DNA from: Eubacteriaceae bacterium UBA7485
GTDB taxonomy: Bacteria; Bacillota; Clostridia; Eubacteriales; Eubacteriaceae
DNA: 10,804 nucleotides
Reading direction: 5' to 3'
Assembly: GCA_002478485.1 (NCBI GenBank)
Contig: DLOL01000009.1
Coordinates: 1 to 10,804, forward strand
The notes beneath the pieces were generated by a model. The model saw only the letters and a list, made by a program, of their open reading frames with translations. It had not been told where the DNA came from and searched no databases. Positions 1 to 6,418 of the stretch are shown piece by piece. Made by a program: the position numbers and the translations under genes. Position 1 is the stretch's first letter. Each line of letters begins with the position of its first letter.

Positions 1-38
1 TGTGCGAGGATAGGAAATCGCAATGCCTTTTTTAAATC

Positions 39-78
39 AAAAGCCCAGAAGTAACGCATAAAGTTCTTCTGGGCTTTT
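39..78. terminator. Bidirectional rho-independent terminator hairpin
   Basis: AAAAGCCCAGAAG (39-51) pairs perfectly over 13 bp with CTTCTGGGCTTTT (66-78) around a 14-nt loop. The A-run on one side and T-run on the other give a U-tract on either strand. It probably ends a gene lying left of the window, and could also stop minus-strand transcripts running out of the methyltransferase gene. Confidence 0.8.
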
Positions 79-98
79 ATCATATCTCAGCCAGAAGA

Positions 99-130
99 CC
101 CCCACCTCTAAATGGTAATGCAGGTGGGGG
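99..130 (+). repeat. Left 9-bp perfect hairpin, element-end type
   Basis: CCCCCACCT (99-107) pairs with AGGTGGGGG (122-130) around a 14-nt loop. There is no U-tract afterwards (ATGAATGGC follows), so a terminator reading is unlikely. It shares CCTCTAA with the hairpin at 409-440, which suggests a transposon-end structure. Confidence 0.5.
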
Positions 131-162
131 ATGAATGGCTTTGATGTTTTATTTTTCAGGCA

Positions 163-352
163 GTAAAACCTTTTCAGATTAATTCCCTGTTACGAGGGTG
201 GTCCACATCGCGAGTGTTATGGAACGGTTTTGAATGCTTGCCACACTTCAGCTAACCCTGCACTGATGTTTAATGACAATCCGTAGAGCGGTAGACGTGT
301 GGGTTATCTGCCGGTACCTATGTATTCGTTCCTAACGGATACTCGATTGGTA
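163..352 (+). ncRNA. Candidate structured RNA, omegaRNA/HEARO-like
   Basis: The helices I can draw by eye are: AAAACC 165-170 with GGTTTT 226-231, closing a junction; CCCT 185-188 with AGGG 195-198; TCC-ACA 202-207 with TGT 215-217 and GGA 221-223; CGGTAGA 289-295 with TCTGCCG 307-313 (one G-U); and a 9-bp hairpin GTATTCGTT 322-330 with AACGGATAC 334-342 (one G-U). The loop of the 289-313 hairpin contains GGGTTA (301-306), complementary to TAACCC (253-258), which makes a pseudoknot. A multi-hairpin RNA with a pseudoknot, inside an element with IS605-type ends and no ORF, fits the guide-scaffold RNAs of IscB/IsrB elements (HEARO), which are known to occur without a linked protein gene. The family assignment is by architecture and impression only. 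Confidence 0.45.
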
Positions 353-408
353 AAACTCCTTTCTAGTTCGCTAATCAACTGGGCTTGCAAAGAGGTTGCC
401 TTCACAAG

Positions 409-440
409 CCCCTACCTCTAAGCGTCAGCGAAGGTAGGAG
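409..440 (+). repeat. Right-end hairpin of the IS200/IS605-like element
   Basis: CCTACCT (411-417) pairs with AGGTAGG (432-438). C409-G440 can extend the stem past a C-A mismatch. TAGTTGAC (441-448) follows directly, the usual context of a right-end palindrome. The hairpin lies directly behind the 3' end of the methyltransferase gene and may protect that transcript, but it has no U-run on either strand. Confidence 0.5.
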
Positions 441-447
441 TAGTTGA

Positions 448-1077
448 CTAAAATTCATGGATAAGCGGCATATCACTTGCCTTGGCCTTAACAAGATAAG
501 CAAACTTATTCATTAAGCGCCACTGAATTCCCGTAAATCCAGTCGCATTCAAAAGTCGCCAAATATCCTTTTTACTGTAAATCTGCATATCTGCCACTTT
601 ATTTAAAGGTTTTGCCACACTGTTTAAATAACGCAATGTTGAACTTAAATAGGTATCGCAAATAATGAATTCACCATCTGGTTTTAACACCCTGTGGACT
701 TCTCTTAAGACCTTTGCAGGTTGTTTATAATGATGAAAAGTGGTGGTTGAGACAACTGCGTCAAATGAGTTGTCCGGATAGGGAAGTTGAATCGCCTGTC
801 CAAATCTTAAATCAACATTTTTATCATTGAGACGTTCTCGAGCCTGCTTGACCCTCACAATGGAATAATCAAATCCCGAAGCGTCAATATCAGGTCTTTT
901 ACTGAGAACCTGATCCAACAGAAGACCTGTTCCACAATCCAAGTCCAGGAGTGTATGGATATTCATATCCGCAATGATGTCCGCCACTTCTTCTCTTGCA
1001 TCATGTGAAAATTGTTTGAAAGCTTCTGTATGAAAAGCTGCCGCGGTGAGTTCATTGAATGATTTACTCGATTCCAT
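448..1077 (-). CDS. Class I SAM-dependent methyltransferase
   Basis: A small soluble Rossmann-fold methyltransferase of about 209 residues that would transfer a methyl group from S-adenosylmethionine; the substrate cannot be read from the sequence. Numbering from the MM at 1080: motif I is DLDCGTG (46-52), the acidic residue after strand 2 is D71, the motif around FDAVVSTTTFHH (106-117) corresponds to motifs II/III, and LKPDGEFII (132-140) is the usual UbiE/MenG-type signature. The first ATG (1080) lies only 3 nt after AAGGAG, while the second (1077) has a 6-nt spacing, so 1077 is preferred. The fold should end with the last strand (AYLVKAK, about 194-200); the final ten residues may be extra, and the TAG stop abuts the element end at 448. 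Divergent from thyX. Confidence 0.85.
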   Translation of the reverse strand: MESSKSFNELTAAAFHTEAFKQFSHDAREEVADIIADMNIHTLLDLDCGTGLLLDQVLSKRPDIDASGFDYSIVRVKQARERLNDKNVDLRFGQAIQLPYPDNSFDAVVSTTTFHHYKQPAKVLREVHRVLKPDGEFIICDTYLSSTLRYLNSVAKPLNKVADMQIYSKKDIWRLLNATGFTGIQWRLMNKFAYLVKAKASDMPLIHEF

Positions 1078-1105
1078 CATATTCTCCTTCTATCTTTATA
1101 ATTCC

Positions 1106-1134
1106 AACATACATGTCTAAAACGAAATTTTCAA
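1106..1134 (-). promoter_or_regulatory. Candidate promoter of the methyltransferase gene
   Basis: On the minus strand, TTGAAA (1134-1129) and TATGTT (1111-1106) are separated by exactly 17 bp. This is a good -35 and a fair -10 match to the housekeeping sigma factor. Transcription would start around 1098-1100, just upstream of the AAGGAG ribosome binding site. Confidence 0.4.
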
Positions 1135-1200
1135 CAACATTTCCAAGAATTTCAAAATCCTAGCTAGACTCTTACATTAATAAGAACGCTTTTCATATAC

Positions 1201-1228
1201 TTGCCGGAAATTCATGAAACGGTATAAT
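1201..1228 (+). promoter_or_regulatory. Candidate promoter of thyX
   Basis: TTGCCG (1201-1206) and a perfect TATAAT (1223-1228) are separated by 16 bp. The predicted start near 1235 leaves a leader of about 25 nt carrying AAGGA (1245-1249) before the thyX ATG. Confidence 0.6.
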
Positions 1229-1258
1229 AGAAGAATCTACGTACAAGGATAGGAAAAA

Positions 1259-2056
1259 ATGGAAGTTAAACCTAAAGTAAAATTAATTGCTTACACGCCC
1301 GAGCCGGAAAAACTTGTTTCGGCAGCTGCGAAACTCTGCTATTCGCACGCACCGGCCTCTGAAATCATGGAGAATCTGGACGAAGAGGCAGTCTCGCGCT
1401 TTTTAAACAATCTGATGAGCTTTGGCCATGCTTCACCTGTTGAACATGTGAATTTCACATTTGCAGTTGAAGGCGTCTCACGCGCGCTCACGCATCAGTT
1501 GGTTCGTCACCGTCATGCATCTTATTCACAGAAATCACAGCGCTACGTAACAGAAGGTCAGTTTGATTATATTGTCCCGCCTGAAATAAAGAAAGTTCCT
1601 GGAGCGGAAGAAGCTTACATTAAAGCTATGGAAAATGCCCAAGCCTCATACGATGAGCTGGCGGAAAAACTTATTCAGTCACATAAGGAAGAACTTATGA
1701 AACAGGGAATGAGCGAAAAAGCAGCGGCTCGGAAAGCGGAAAAGATGGGGATCGAGGATGCAAGATACGTTCTTCCCAATGCCTGTGAGACGATGATCGT
1801 ATTTACGATGAATGTACGCGAACTTCTGCACTTCTTTAATGTGCGCTGCTGTAACAGAGCCCAATGGGAGATTCGAAATCTGGCTTACGAAATGCTCAAA
1901 CAGTGCTATGAAGTTGCGCCCATTCTTTTTAAGAATGCTGGTCCAAATTGCATTGAAGGAGCATGCCCGGAAGGTGCTATGACATGCGGAAAGATTCAAG
2001 AAGTCCGCGAAAAAACAAAAAGCATTAAAGAATCTGTCGATGAATCGAGAGCGTAA
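1259..2056 (+). CDS. thyX: Flavin-dependent thymidylate synthase ThyX
   Basis: Makes dTMP from dUMP in the cytosol using methylenetetrahydrofolate, with FAD and NAD(P)H supplying reducing power. The diagnostic RHR motif with its downstream serine is RHRHAS at residues 83-88, followed by [17 protein letters not shown] (56-63), NVREL (185-189) and AQWEIR (201-206) are the other conserved family segments for substrate and flavin binding. At 265 residues it is at the longer end of the family. The extra length is a charged helical segment around 125-165 and a C-terminal stretch with C231, C236 and C243. The start has AAGGA 9 nt upstream. The stop overlaps the start of the next gene (TAATG), so the two are probably translationally coupled. 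No thyA is visible in the window. Confidence 0.95.
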   Translation: MEVKPKVKLIAYTPEPEKLVSAAAKLCYSHAPASEIMENLDEEAVSRFLNNLMSFGHASPVEHVNFTFAVEGVSRALTHQLVRHRHASYSQKSQRYVTEGQFDYIVPPEIKKVPGAEEAYIKAMENAQASYDELAEKLIQSHKEELMKQGMSEKAAARKAEKMGIEDARYVLPNACETMIVFTMNVRELLHFFNVRCCNRAQWEIRNLAYEMLKQCYEVAPILFKNAGPNCIEGACPEGAMTCGKIQEVREKTKSIKESVDESRA

Positions 2057-2994
2057 TGGGCAAAAAGAAAACGAAAACAAAAGTACCGGAAAAGAAAAAA
2101 TTTTTAGAAAGTGATTATAATCTGGCCGGAACTCCGGAAGGGGAAAAGATCGTAAAGAGTCTTGAAAATCCATTCGGGCTCAGTCTTGCGCTTTCAATCC
2201 TCACAATCGTTGTTGGAGTAGCGGTGGCGATTATTCCGTTTGCTCGTCACGCAGACCCTCAGGATCCGTTAATGGTATTAGCGTATCTTGGGGTCATATG
2301 TGCGGTTATTGGAGTGATTTACCTTATTACCTTTATCCGCAAAGTCGTTGCTTTTCATAAGTTTAAAAACCAAAAGCACTTAATTATCTGGAAGTATACA
2401 GACGAAGATTATCGAAGATTTGCTCAGGACATGGATAGTCTAGTCGCAAGACCTTCAAGAAGGCAGTCGATTTTCGTAATTATCTGTATTGTTGTGCTCG
2501 AGATTGTCATGTTCTTTATGAGCCCTGCTGACGGAAAATGGGTTATTTATCTGTCAGCTATCCTGCTTTTTGGCTCTGTCATTGGAATTATGTATTTAGC
2601 TCCGCGCTATTATATGGAAAGAATTTATAAAAAGCCCTACGTTTCCGTCATTGATATCAACTCGGCTTACGTAATGGGGAAGTTTATAACCTGGAAATAC
2701 GGAACAGGCCATCTGAAAAAGTTCCCGGAGGAATGCAAAACCAAAGGGCTTGCACTCTGTATTGATTATGACGGATACCGTTTTGGATCAAAAACAGTTC
2801 TCGAGTATTCCGCGCTTTTACCCAGCGCAGATGAAGCAACAATGGATGAAGCATTACGCGTGGCTAAAAAGATTACCGCATATTCAAAAGAATATGCTGA
2901 GTTCAAGAAAAACTCAGGCGATGCACTCGAACGAGTGTTCAAGAAGTCTGTCGGACAGGATGTTCCTACTTTTGATCCGAAGAATAAATTATGA
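2056..2994 (+). CDS. Four-helix membrane protein of unknown function, coupled to thyX
   Basis: I do not recognise a family. The 312-residue protein starts with a very basic Lys-rich segment (2-15). It has two pairs of hydrophobic helices, about 42-63 and 73-94, then 138-155 and 161-182, and a soluble C-terminal region of about 130 residues that includes a predicted helical, charged part (255-300). Both ends probably lie in the cytoplasm, judging by positive charges before helix 1, between helices 2 and 3, and after helix 4. The ATG overlaps the thyX stop by one base, and the SD is only a weak purine run inside thyX, so re-initiation after thyX is likely. The stop codon lies just 1 nt from the shared terminator. 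A link to folate or nucleotide metabolism would rest on gene order alone. Confidence 0.8.
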   Translation: MGKKKTKTKVPEKKKFLESDYNLAGTPEGEKIVKSLENPFGLSLALSILTIVVGVAVAIIPFARHADPQDPLMVLAYLGVICAVIGVIYLITFIRKVVAFHKFKNQKHLIIWKYTDEDYRRFAQDMDSLVARPSRRQSIFVIICIVVLEIVMFFMSPADGKWVIYLSAILLFGSVIGIMYLAPRYYMERIYKKPYVSVIDINSAYVMGKFITWKYGTGHLKKFPEECKTKGLALCIDYDGYRFGSKTVLEYSALLPSADEATMDEALRVAKKITAYSKEYAEFKKNSGDALERVFKKSVGQDVPTFDPKNKL

Positions 2995-2995
2995 G

Positions 2996-3043
2996 AAAAG
3001 CTCTCAAACGCATATCGATCATAATTGCGTTTGAGAGCCTTTT
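2996..3043. terminator. Shared bidirectional terminator between convergent transcripts
   Basis: GCTCTCAAACGC (3000-3011) pairs with GCGTTTGAGAGC (3027-3038) over 12 bp, extendable by one A-T pair inward and by AAAA/TTTT outward across a bulged C. It works in both directions. It lies 1 nt after the stop of the upstream plus-strand gene and 1 nt from the luxS stop codon. Confidence 0.9.
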
Positions 3044-3044
3044 C

Positions 3045-3524
3045 TTATTCTGGATAAATCAGATTTTCATCGGTTAGATGATCAAGAACTTCATCTAAGT
3101 ATTTTTTTGATTCCCATTTGCACATGTCCAGATTTTGATCCAGATAGTTTCCGCAGTCTCTTGGCGCGGCTCCAGGAATACTCCCTTCAAAATCTTTGCA
3201 GAATTCAAACATATCTCTCACAATCGGAACCACATCTTTTGACTCAAGATCACCTTTCATGATCAGATAGCATCCTGTTCTGCATCCCATGGGACCGAAA
3301 TAAATCACATCATCTTTGATTTCATCGTTATTTCTTAAATAGGTTGCACCAAGATGTTCCAGGGTATGAAGTTCGGCTGTATTCATCACCGGCTCTCGGT
3401 TTGGCTCTTTCATGCGGATATCAAAAGTAGTCAGTGTTTCATCGCCGACTTTATCTTTTCTCGATACATAGATTCCGCGTTTCAGCACTTCATGGTTTAC
3501 CGTAAAACTTGGAATTTTCTTCAT
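3045..3524 (-). CDS. luxS: S-ribosylhomocysteine lyase LuxS
   Basis: Cleaves S-ribosylhomocysteine to homocysteine and 4,5-dihydroxy-2,3-pentanedione, the precursor of autoinducer-2, as part of recycling S-adenosylhomocysteine. At 159 residues it has standard family length. The metal site is complete: H53 and H57 in HTLEH, with E56 as the catalytic base, and C124 in RDCGNY. The catalytic cysteine is C81 in GPMGCRTGCY. The start overlaps the recU stop by 4 bp (ATGA), with AGGAG 8 nt upstream. It is the last gene of the minus-strand operon. No nucleosidase (pfs/mtn) or homocysteine-using gene is nearby. Confidence 0.97.
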   Translation of the reverse strand: MKKIPSFTVNHEVLKRGIYVSRKDKVGDETLTTFDIRMKEPNREPVMNTAELHTLEHLGATYLRNNDEIKDDVIYFGPMGCRTGCYLIMKGDLESKDVVPIVRDMFEFCKDFEGSIPGAAPRDCGNYLDQNLDMCKWESKKYLDEVLDHLTDENLIYPE

Positions 3525-4072
3525 AAATAGTTCTCCTCTTCTGTCTTCTTATCTTCTAGGTATCTCGAGAGCGGAATCAGATAATGAAGTCTTAGATTTC
3601 CCTCTTCTGGTATGCGATACCGTTCCTCAAAAGCATCTCTCGGGATTGATTTTCTACCACCCCGGGTTGCGTCTCTCCAGAAGCGCGCAAGCACTTCATA
3701 GGGGAGGAGAAATGCAGCGTCTTCATTTTTAAACAGTACAATCAAGAAAGCAAGGCCTTCTTGATTGCTGAATGCTTCCATAAAATTAACCTGATGTTCG
3801 TGAATGTTGTAAAGAGGAAGGTTCGTTGTCGCTGTCTCTTTTGCGTCAAAGCAGACAGGAATTCCTTGAATGTTTCCAATAAAGTCAACGGTTGACTTTT
3901 TCTCAAAATAGGCAAGCTTGATCGTTCCGCTTTTCTTGTCATATTCTACCGGGGTAATAGGGGTTGGCACTTTTTGAACCACACCGAGCCCTTCTTCAAG
4001 GTAGATTCGATTAACACTCATCAGCATTTCTTCAAGATAGCTTCCTCTAAGTCCGTGCTTATAATAGCCCAT
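3521..4072 (-). CDS. recU: RecU-type Holliday junction resolvase
   Basis: A structure-specific endonuclease of recombination and repair that cuts four-way DNA junctions in Bacillota. The 183-residue protein has the RecU layout: RGSYLEE near the N-terminus (9-15), KVPTPI (34-39), the catalytic core STVDFIG (60-66), CFDAKET (74-80) with D63, D76 and K78 as likely metal and catalytic residues, then IHEHQ (90-94). An acidic tail closes it. The start lies inside the preceding gene (14-bp overlap). Its ribosome binding site is not ideal (AAAGG about 13 nt away, or AAGAG close by), so coupled translation is likely. In many Bacillota recU sits next to a class A penicillin-binding protein gene, which is not the case here. 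Confidence 0.88.
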   Translation of the reverse strand: MGYYKHGLRGSYLEEMLMSVNRIYLEEGLGVVQKVPTPITPVEYDKKSGTIKLAYFEKKSTVDFIGNIQGIPVCFDAKETATTNLPLYNIHEHQVNFMEAFSNQEGLAFLIVLFKNEDAAFLLPYEVLARFWRDATRGGRKSIPRDAFEERYRIPEEGNLRLHYLIPLSRYLEDKKTEEENYL

Positions 4073-5033
4073 TCTCTTGATTGAACCTTTCTAGGTCTTG
4101 TGCTGAAAATATCTTTTCTAAAATATCTTTAAAGTCTTTTGGAAGCGGGGCACGCACATCCAGCAGGAGTCCCTCCTCGTCTTTCAATACATATTCTGCC
4201 GCGTGAAGAAGCTGGTGATCCAGATGCCAGAACTGATTGATCTTTCTATCCCCGTACTTTTGATCGCCCACGATGGGAGTTTGATTCTTTTCCAGTTGCG
4301 CGCGGATCTGATGGGTCCTCCCGGTCCTTAAATCAACTCTTAAAAGCGTGTATCCATTACCTGTTAAAAGAGGTTCATAGAATAATTCGGCTTTTTTTCC
4401 TTTATCCGTCAGACTTACTCTATTATTGTCATCTTTTTGAATAGCACCTTCAAGCTTTCCGGGCGTGCGGATTTCTCCATGGACGAGTGCTAAATAATAC
4501 TTTTTTGTAAGAGAGTCCTCTTCGCTTTTCTTGCGGATAGCAGAAAGGGCGCGTTTTTGCGCCTGATAGTTTTTCGGAAAAATCACAATGCCCGTGGTTC
4601 CACGGTCCAGTCTTGTTAAGGGAGCTGGTGAAAAAGTTCCGTCTTTACCGATAACTGCAACTGCAGCATCCGACAGGGCAGGATCTTTCGTAATGTCAGG
4701 TTGGGTTAATACGCCTGCCGGTTTATTCACAGCCAAAAAATCATCGTTTGAATAGACTGGAGATTCGAATAAAGAAAGAAGCGCCTTAGGAACTTCTTTT
4801 TCGAAAGGCGCTTTATCTGAAAACTTATTAAAAGTTTCATCAGAGAAAAAGATTTCCACCACGTCTCCGTCTTTGAGCAAATCGCTCGGAGATGCTTTTT
4901 TGCTGTTCAGCTTGATGTTTTTCTTTCTTAGCATCTTTTGGAGAAAGCCTTTTCCAGCTTTCGGGAGAAGCTTCATCAGGTACCGGTCGATGCGCTGTCC
5001 CGAAGCTGTGCTGGTAATGGTGTAAGATTTCAT
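4059..5033 (-). CDS. RluA-family 23S rRNA/tRNA pseudouridine synthase with S4 domain
   Basis: Isomerises specific uridines in structured RNA to pseudouridine. The 324-residue protein has an N-terminal S4 RNA-binding domain (about 12-62, beginning GQRIDRYL). The catalytic domain carries NKPAG (103-107), the catalytic-loop motif RLDRGTTG (141-148) with D143 as the catalytic aspartate, and TGRTHQIR (237-244). This layout is closest to RluC/RluD-type enzymes, but the target position cannot be decided from sequence. The start has AAGGAG 4-5 nt upstream. It follows the radical SAM gene after a 27-bp gap and overlaps recU by 14 bp, so it is a middle gene of the operon. Confidence 0.92.
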   Translation of the reverse strand: MKSYTITSTASGQRIDRYLMKLLPKAGKGFLQKMLRKKNIKLNSKKASPSDLLKDGDVVEIFFSDETFNKFSDKAPFEKEVPKALLSLFESPVYSNDDFLAVNKPAGVLTQPDITKDPALSDAAVAVIGKDGTFSPAPLTRLDRGTTGIVIFPKNYQAQKRALSAIRKKSEEDSLTKKYYLALVHGEIRTPGKLEGAIQKDDNNRVSLTDKGKKAELFYEPLLTGNGYTLLRVDLRTGRTHQIRAQLEKNQTPIVGDQKYGDRKINQFWHLDHQLLHAAEYVLKDEEGLLLDVRAPLPKDFKDILEKIFSAQDLERFNQENGLL

Positions 5034-5060
5034 AATTCTCCTTTTATTATCTCGAAAAAA

Positions 5061-5891
5061 TCAAACATTTCCCGGATAAACGTTTTTCAGATACTGCTTT
5101 GCCACGTCTACGAGCTTGTAAATTGTCTGAACAGGCGTTGGCTCTTTATCCGTCATCTTATAGCAAGGGAAGAACCGGGTAATGTGCAGAACAATGTCAG
5201 GATTGACACTGTGAAGAAACTGAGCGAGCGCTTTCATTTCTTTCTCTGAATCATTCTCTCCCGGAATGACAAGCGTGGTCACTTCCACATGAGAATCTTT
5301 CGATGCTCTTTCGATGATTTTCTTCACATCTTCAAGATTTCCGCCAACTTCTTTATAAAAATGTTCGTTGAAGCTTTTCAGGTCAATGTTGAATGCGTCT
5401 ATATAGGGAAGAATCGCTTCCAATGTCGACATATCGGTGTATCCGTTGGTGACAACCACGTTTTTCATTCCCGCTTCATGAACCAGTTTTGCACAGTCCC
5501 TGACAAATTCAAAACCGATAAGGGGTTCATTATAGGTATAAGCCACGCCGATGTTTCCGTAAGGAATGAATTCTTTGGCTTTTTCAAGCACAAACTCCGG
5601 AGTGGTGTCATCCACCGTTAAATCTGACATGTTCGGCATGGAAATCGTATGATTCTGACAGAAGCTACAACGCAGGTTACACCCGTAAGAACCTAAGGAT
5701 AGAATCATGGATCCGGGCATGAACTGAGCAAGCGGTTTCTTTTCAATTGGATCAAGCGCGGCAGCGGTTATCTTGCCATAATTATCATCAATGATTTGAC
5801 CGTTCACTGTCCTTCTGGCTCTACAGAATCCGAGATTTCCTTCCGGAATGACACAGTGGCGCGGGCAGACCTGACAAACGGGATTACTCAT
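5061..5891 (-). CDS. amrS: AmmeMemoRadiSam system radical SAM protein (AmrS)
   Basis: A radical SAM enzyme related to pyruvate formate-lyase activating enzymes. The cluster motif CNLRCSFC (C71, C75, C78) is followed by QN, and it would bind a 4Fe-4S cluster and cleave SAM. The N-terminus has a second cysteine set, C6, C9, C13 and C23, in a CxxCPRHC...GFCRAR arrangement typical of this family. YNEP (120-123), TNGY (148-151) and NIDLK (168-172) are conserved SAM-barrel segments. The ATG at 5891 has GGAG 6 nt upstream and is preferred over 5903, giving 276 residues. It overlaps the AMMECR1 stop by 8 bp. The protein stops at VYPGNV, whereas many members, as I recall, continue into a short C-terminal CPxCG segment. 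The substrate is unknown. Confidence 0.9.
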   Translation of the reverse strand: MSNPVCQVCPRHCVIPEGNLGFCRARRTVNGQIIDDNYGKITAAALDPIEKKPLAQFMPGSMILSLGSYGCNLRCSFCQNHTISMPNMSDLTVDDTTPEFVLEKAKEFIPYGNIGVAYTYNEPLIGFEFVRDCAKLVHEAGMKNVVVTNGYTDMSTLEAILPYIDAFNIDLKSFNEHFYKEVGGNLEDVKKIIERASKDSHVEVTTLVIPGENDSEKEMKALAQFLHSVNPDIVLHITRFFPCYKMTDKEPTPVQTIYKLVDVAKQYLKNVYPGNV

Positions 5892-6408
5892 CGTCTTCTC
5901 CATGTCTTTCTACAGTGAAAGTTTCGAGAGAAACTTCTTCTCCCGGATAAATACCGCCTTTCTGAAGGCAGATTAACAGTTGTTCTTCCGGTGTATTCAC
6001 ACCGTCCAGGTCAGGGAGAAGTACTCCGCTTCTTCCGTCTCTTGTACTGACAATCAGTCCCTGTTTTTTCACATCGTGTCCTTCAAGCGACGTGATTGGT
6101 TCGGGTTCTGAGAGAACATCCACCGAATACTGAATTTCCGGCAGTTCGTCTACTGTAATAGCAGGGAATCTCGGATCTCTTGTTCCCGCGGAGACTGCAT
6201 TCATTACGATTTCTTCTTCAAGATTGTCCCGGTAAGGCTGAAGCGTACCGATACATCCCCTCAGCTGTCCGTCTTTTTTGAGTGAGACGAAGCAGGACTT
6301 CTTTTCTTTAAATTCTTCCGGTTCTTCGTCGACTGGAGGTATGACGATCTGGCCGGTCTTAACATAATTTTCCAATGTGTCTTTAGCAAGTTTCGTATAT
6401 GCGCTCAT
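5884..6408 (-). CDS. amrA: AMMECR1 domain protein (AmmeMemoRadiSam system protein A)
   Basis: A single AMMECR1 domain of 174 residues with the signature LRGCIG at 49-54, followed by DPRFPAIT (78-85), a conserved region of the family. The human relative is the product of a gene deleted in Alport syndrome with intellectual disability; no enzyme activity is established to my knowledge. An in-frame ATG at 6426 exists, but GAGGAG lies just inside it and 6-7 nt before the ATG at 6408, which is therefore preferred. That SD directly follows the stop of the MEMO gene. Its place between the MEMO and radical SAM genes makes it part of a three-protein system. Confidence 0.92.
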   Translation of the reverse strand: MSAYTKLAKDTLENYVKTGQIVIPPVDEEPEEFKEKKSCFVSLKKDGQLRGCIGTLQPYRDNLEEEIVMNAVSAGTRDPRFPAITVDELPEIQYSVDVLSEPEPITSLEGHDVKKQGLIVSTRDGRSGVLLPDLDGVNTPEEQLLICLQKGGIYPGEEVSLETFTVERHGEDDE

Positions 6409-6418
6409 AATTCTCTCC

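Larger units (their letters stand above)
99..448 (+). mobile_element. ORF-less IS200/IS605-like element or remnant with structured RNA core
   Basis: This gene-free block is flanked by two hairpins of similar design, CCCCCACCT/AGGTGGGGG at 99-130 and CCTACCT/AGGTAGG at 411-438. Both have CCTCTAA running from the 5' arm into the loop, and the right one is followed by GTAGTTGAC (440-448). Subterminal imperfect palindromes of the CCCCTACCTC type followed by TTGAC or TTCAC are typical right ends of IS200/IS605 elements carrying TnpB or IscB. No long open frame lies between the hairpins, so any transposase or nuclease gene is absent. The block is either a non-autonomous element or a decayed copy. 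The left boundary is uncertain: it may be at the left hairpin or nearer TTGAT (141-145), in which case the left hairpin would be the right end of an older element. The orientation is inferred from the right-end hairpin. Confidence 0.5.

Noticed and set aside
1..38. A terminator formed by TGCGA (3-7), TCGCA (18-22) and the T-run at 28-33
   Set aside because: The stem is only 5 bp and is separated from the T-run; it cannot be judged at the window edge.
1679..2173. Long open frame on the minus strand opposite thyX
   Set aside because: It lies antisense to a clear thyX gene, spans its end into the next gene, has no sensible ribosome binding site and encodes a Phe/Ser/Cys-rich sequence without domains.
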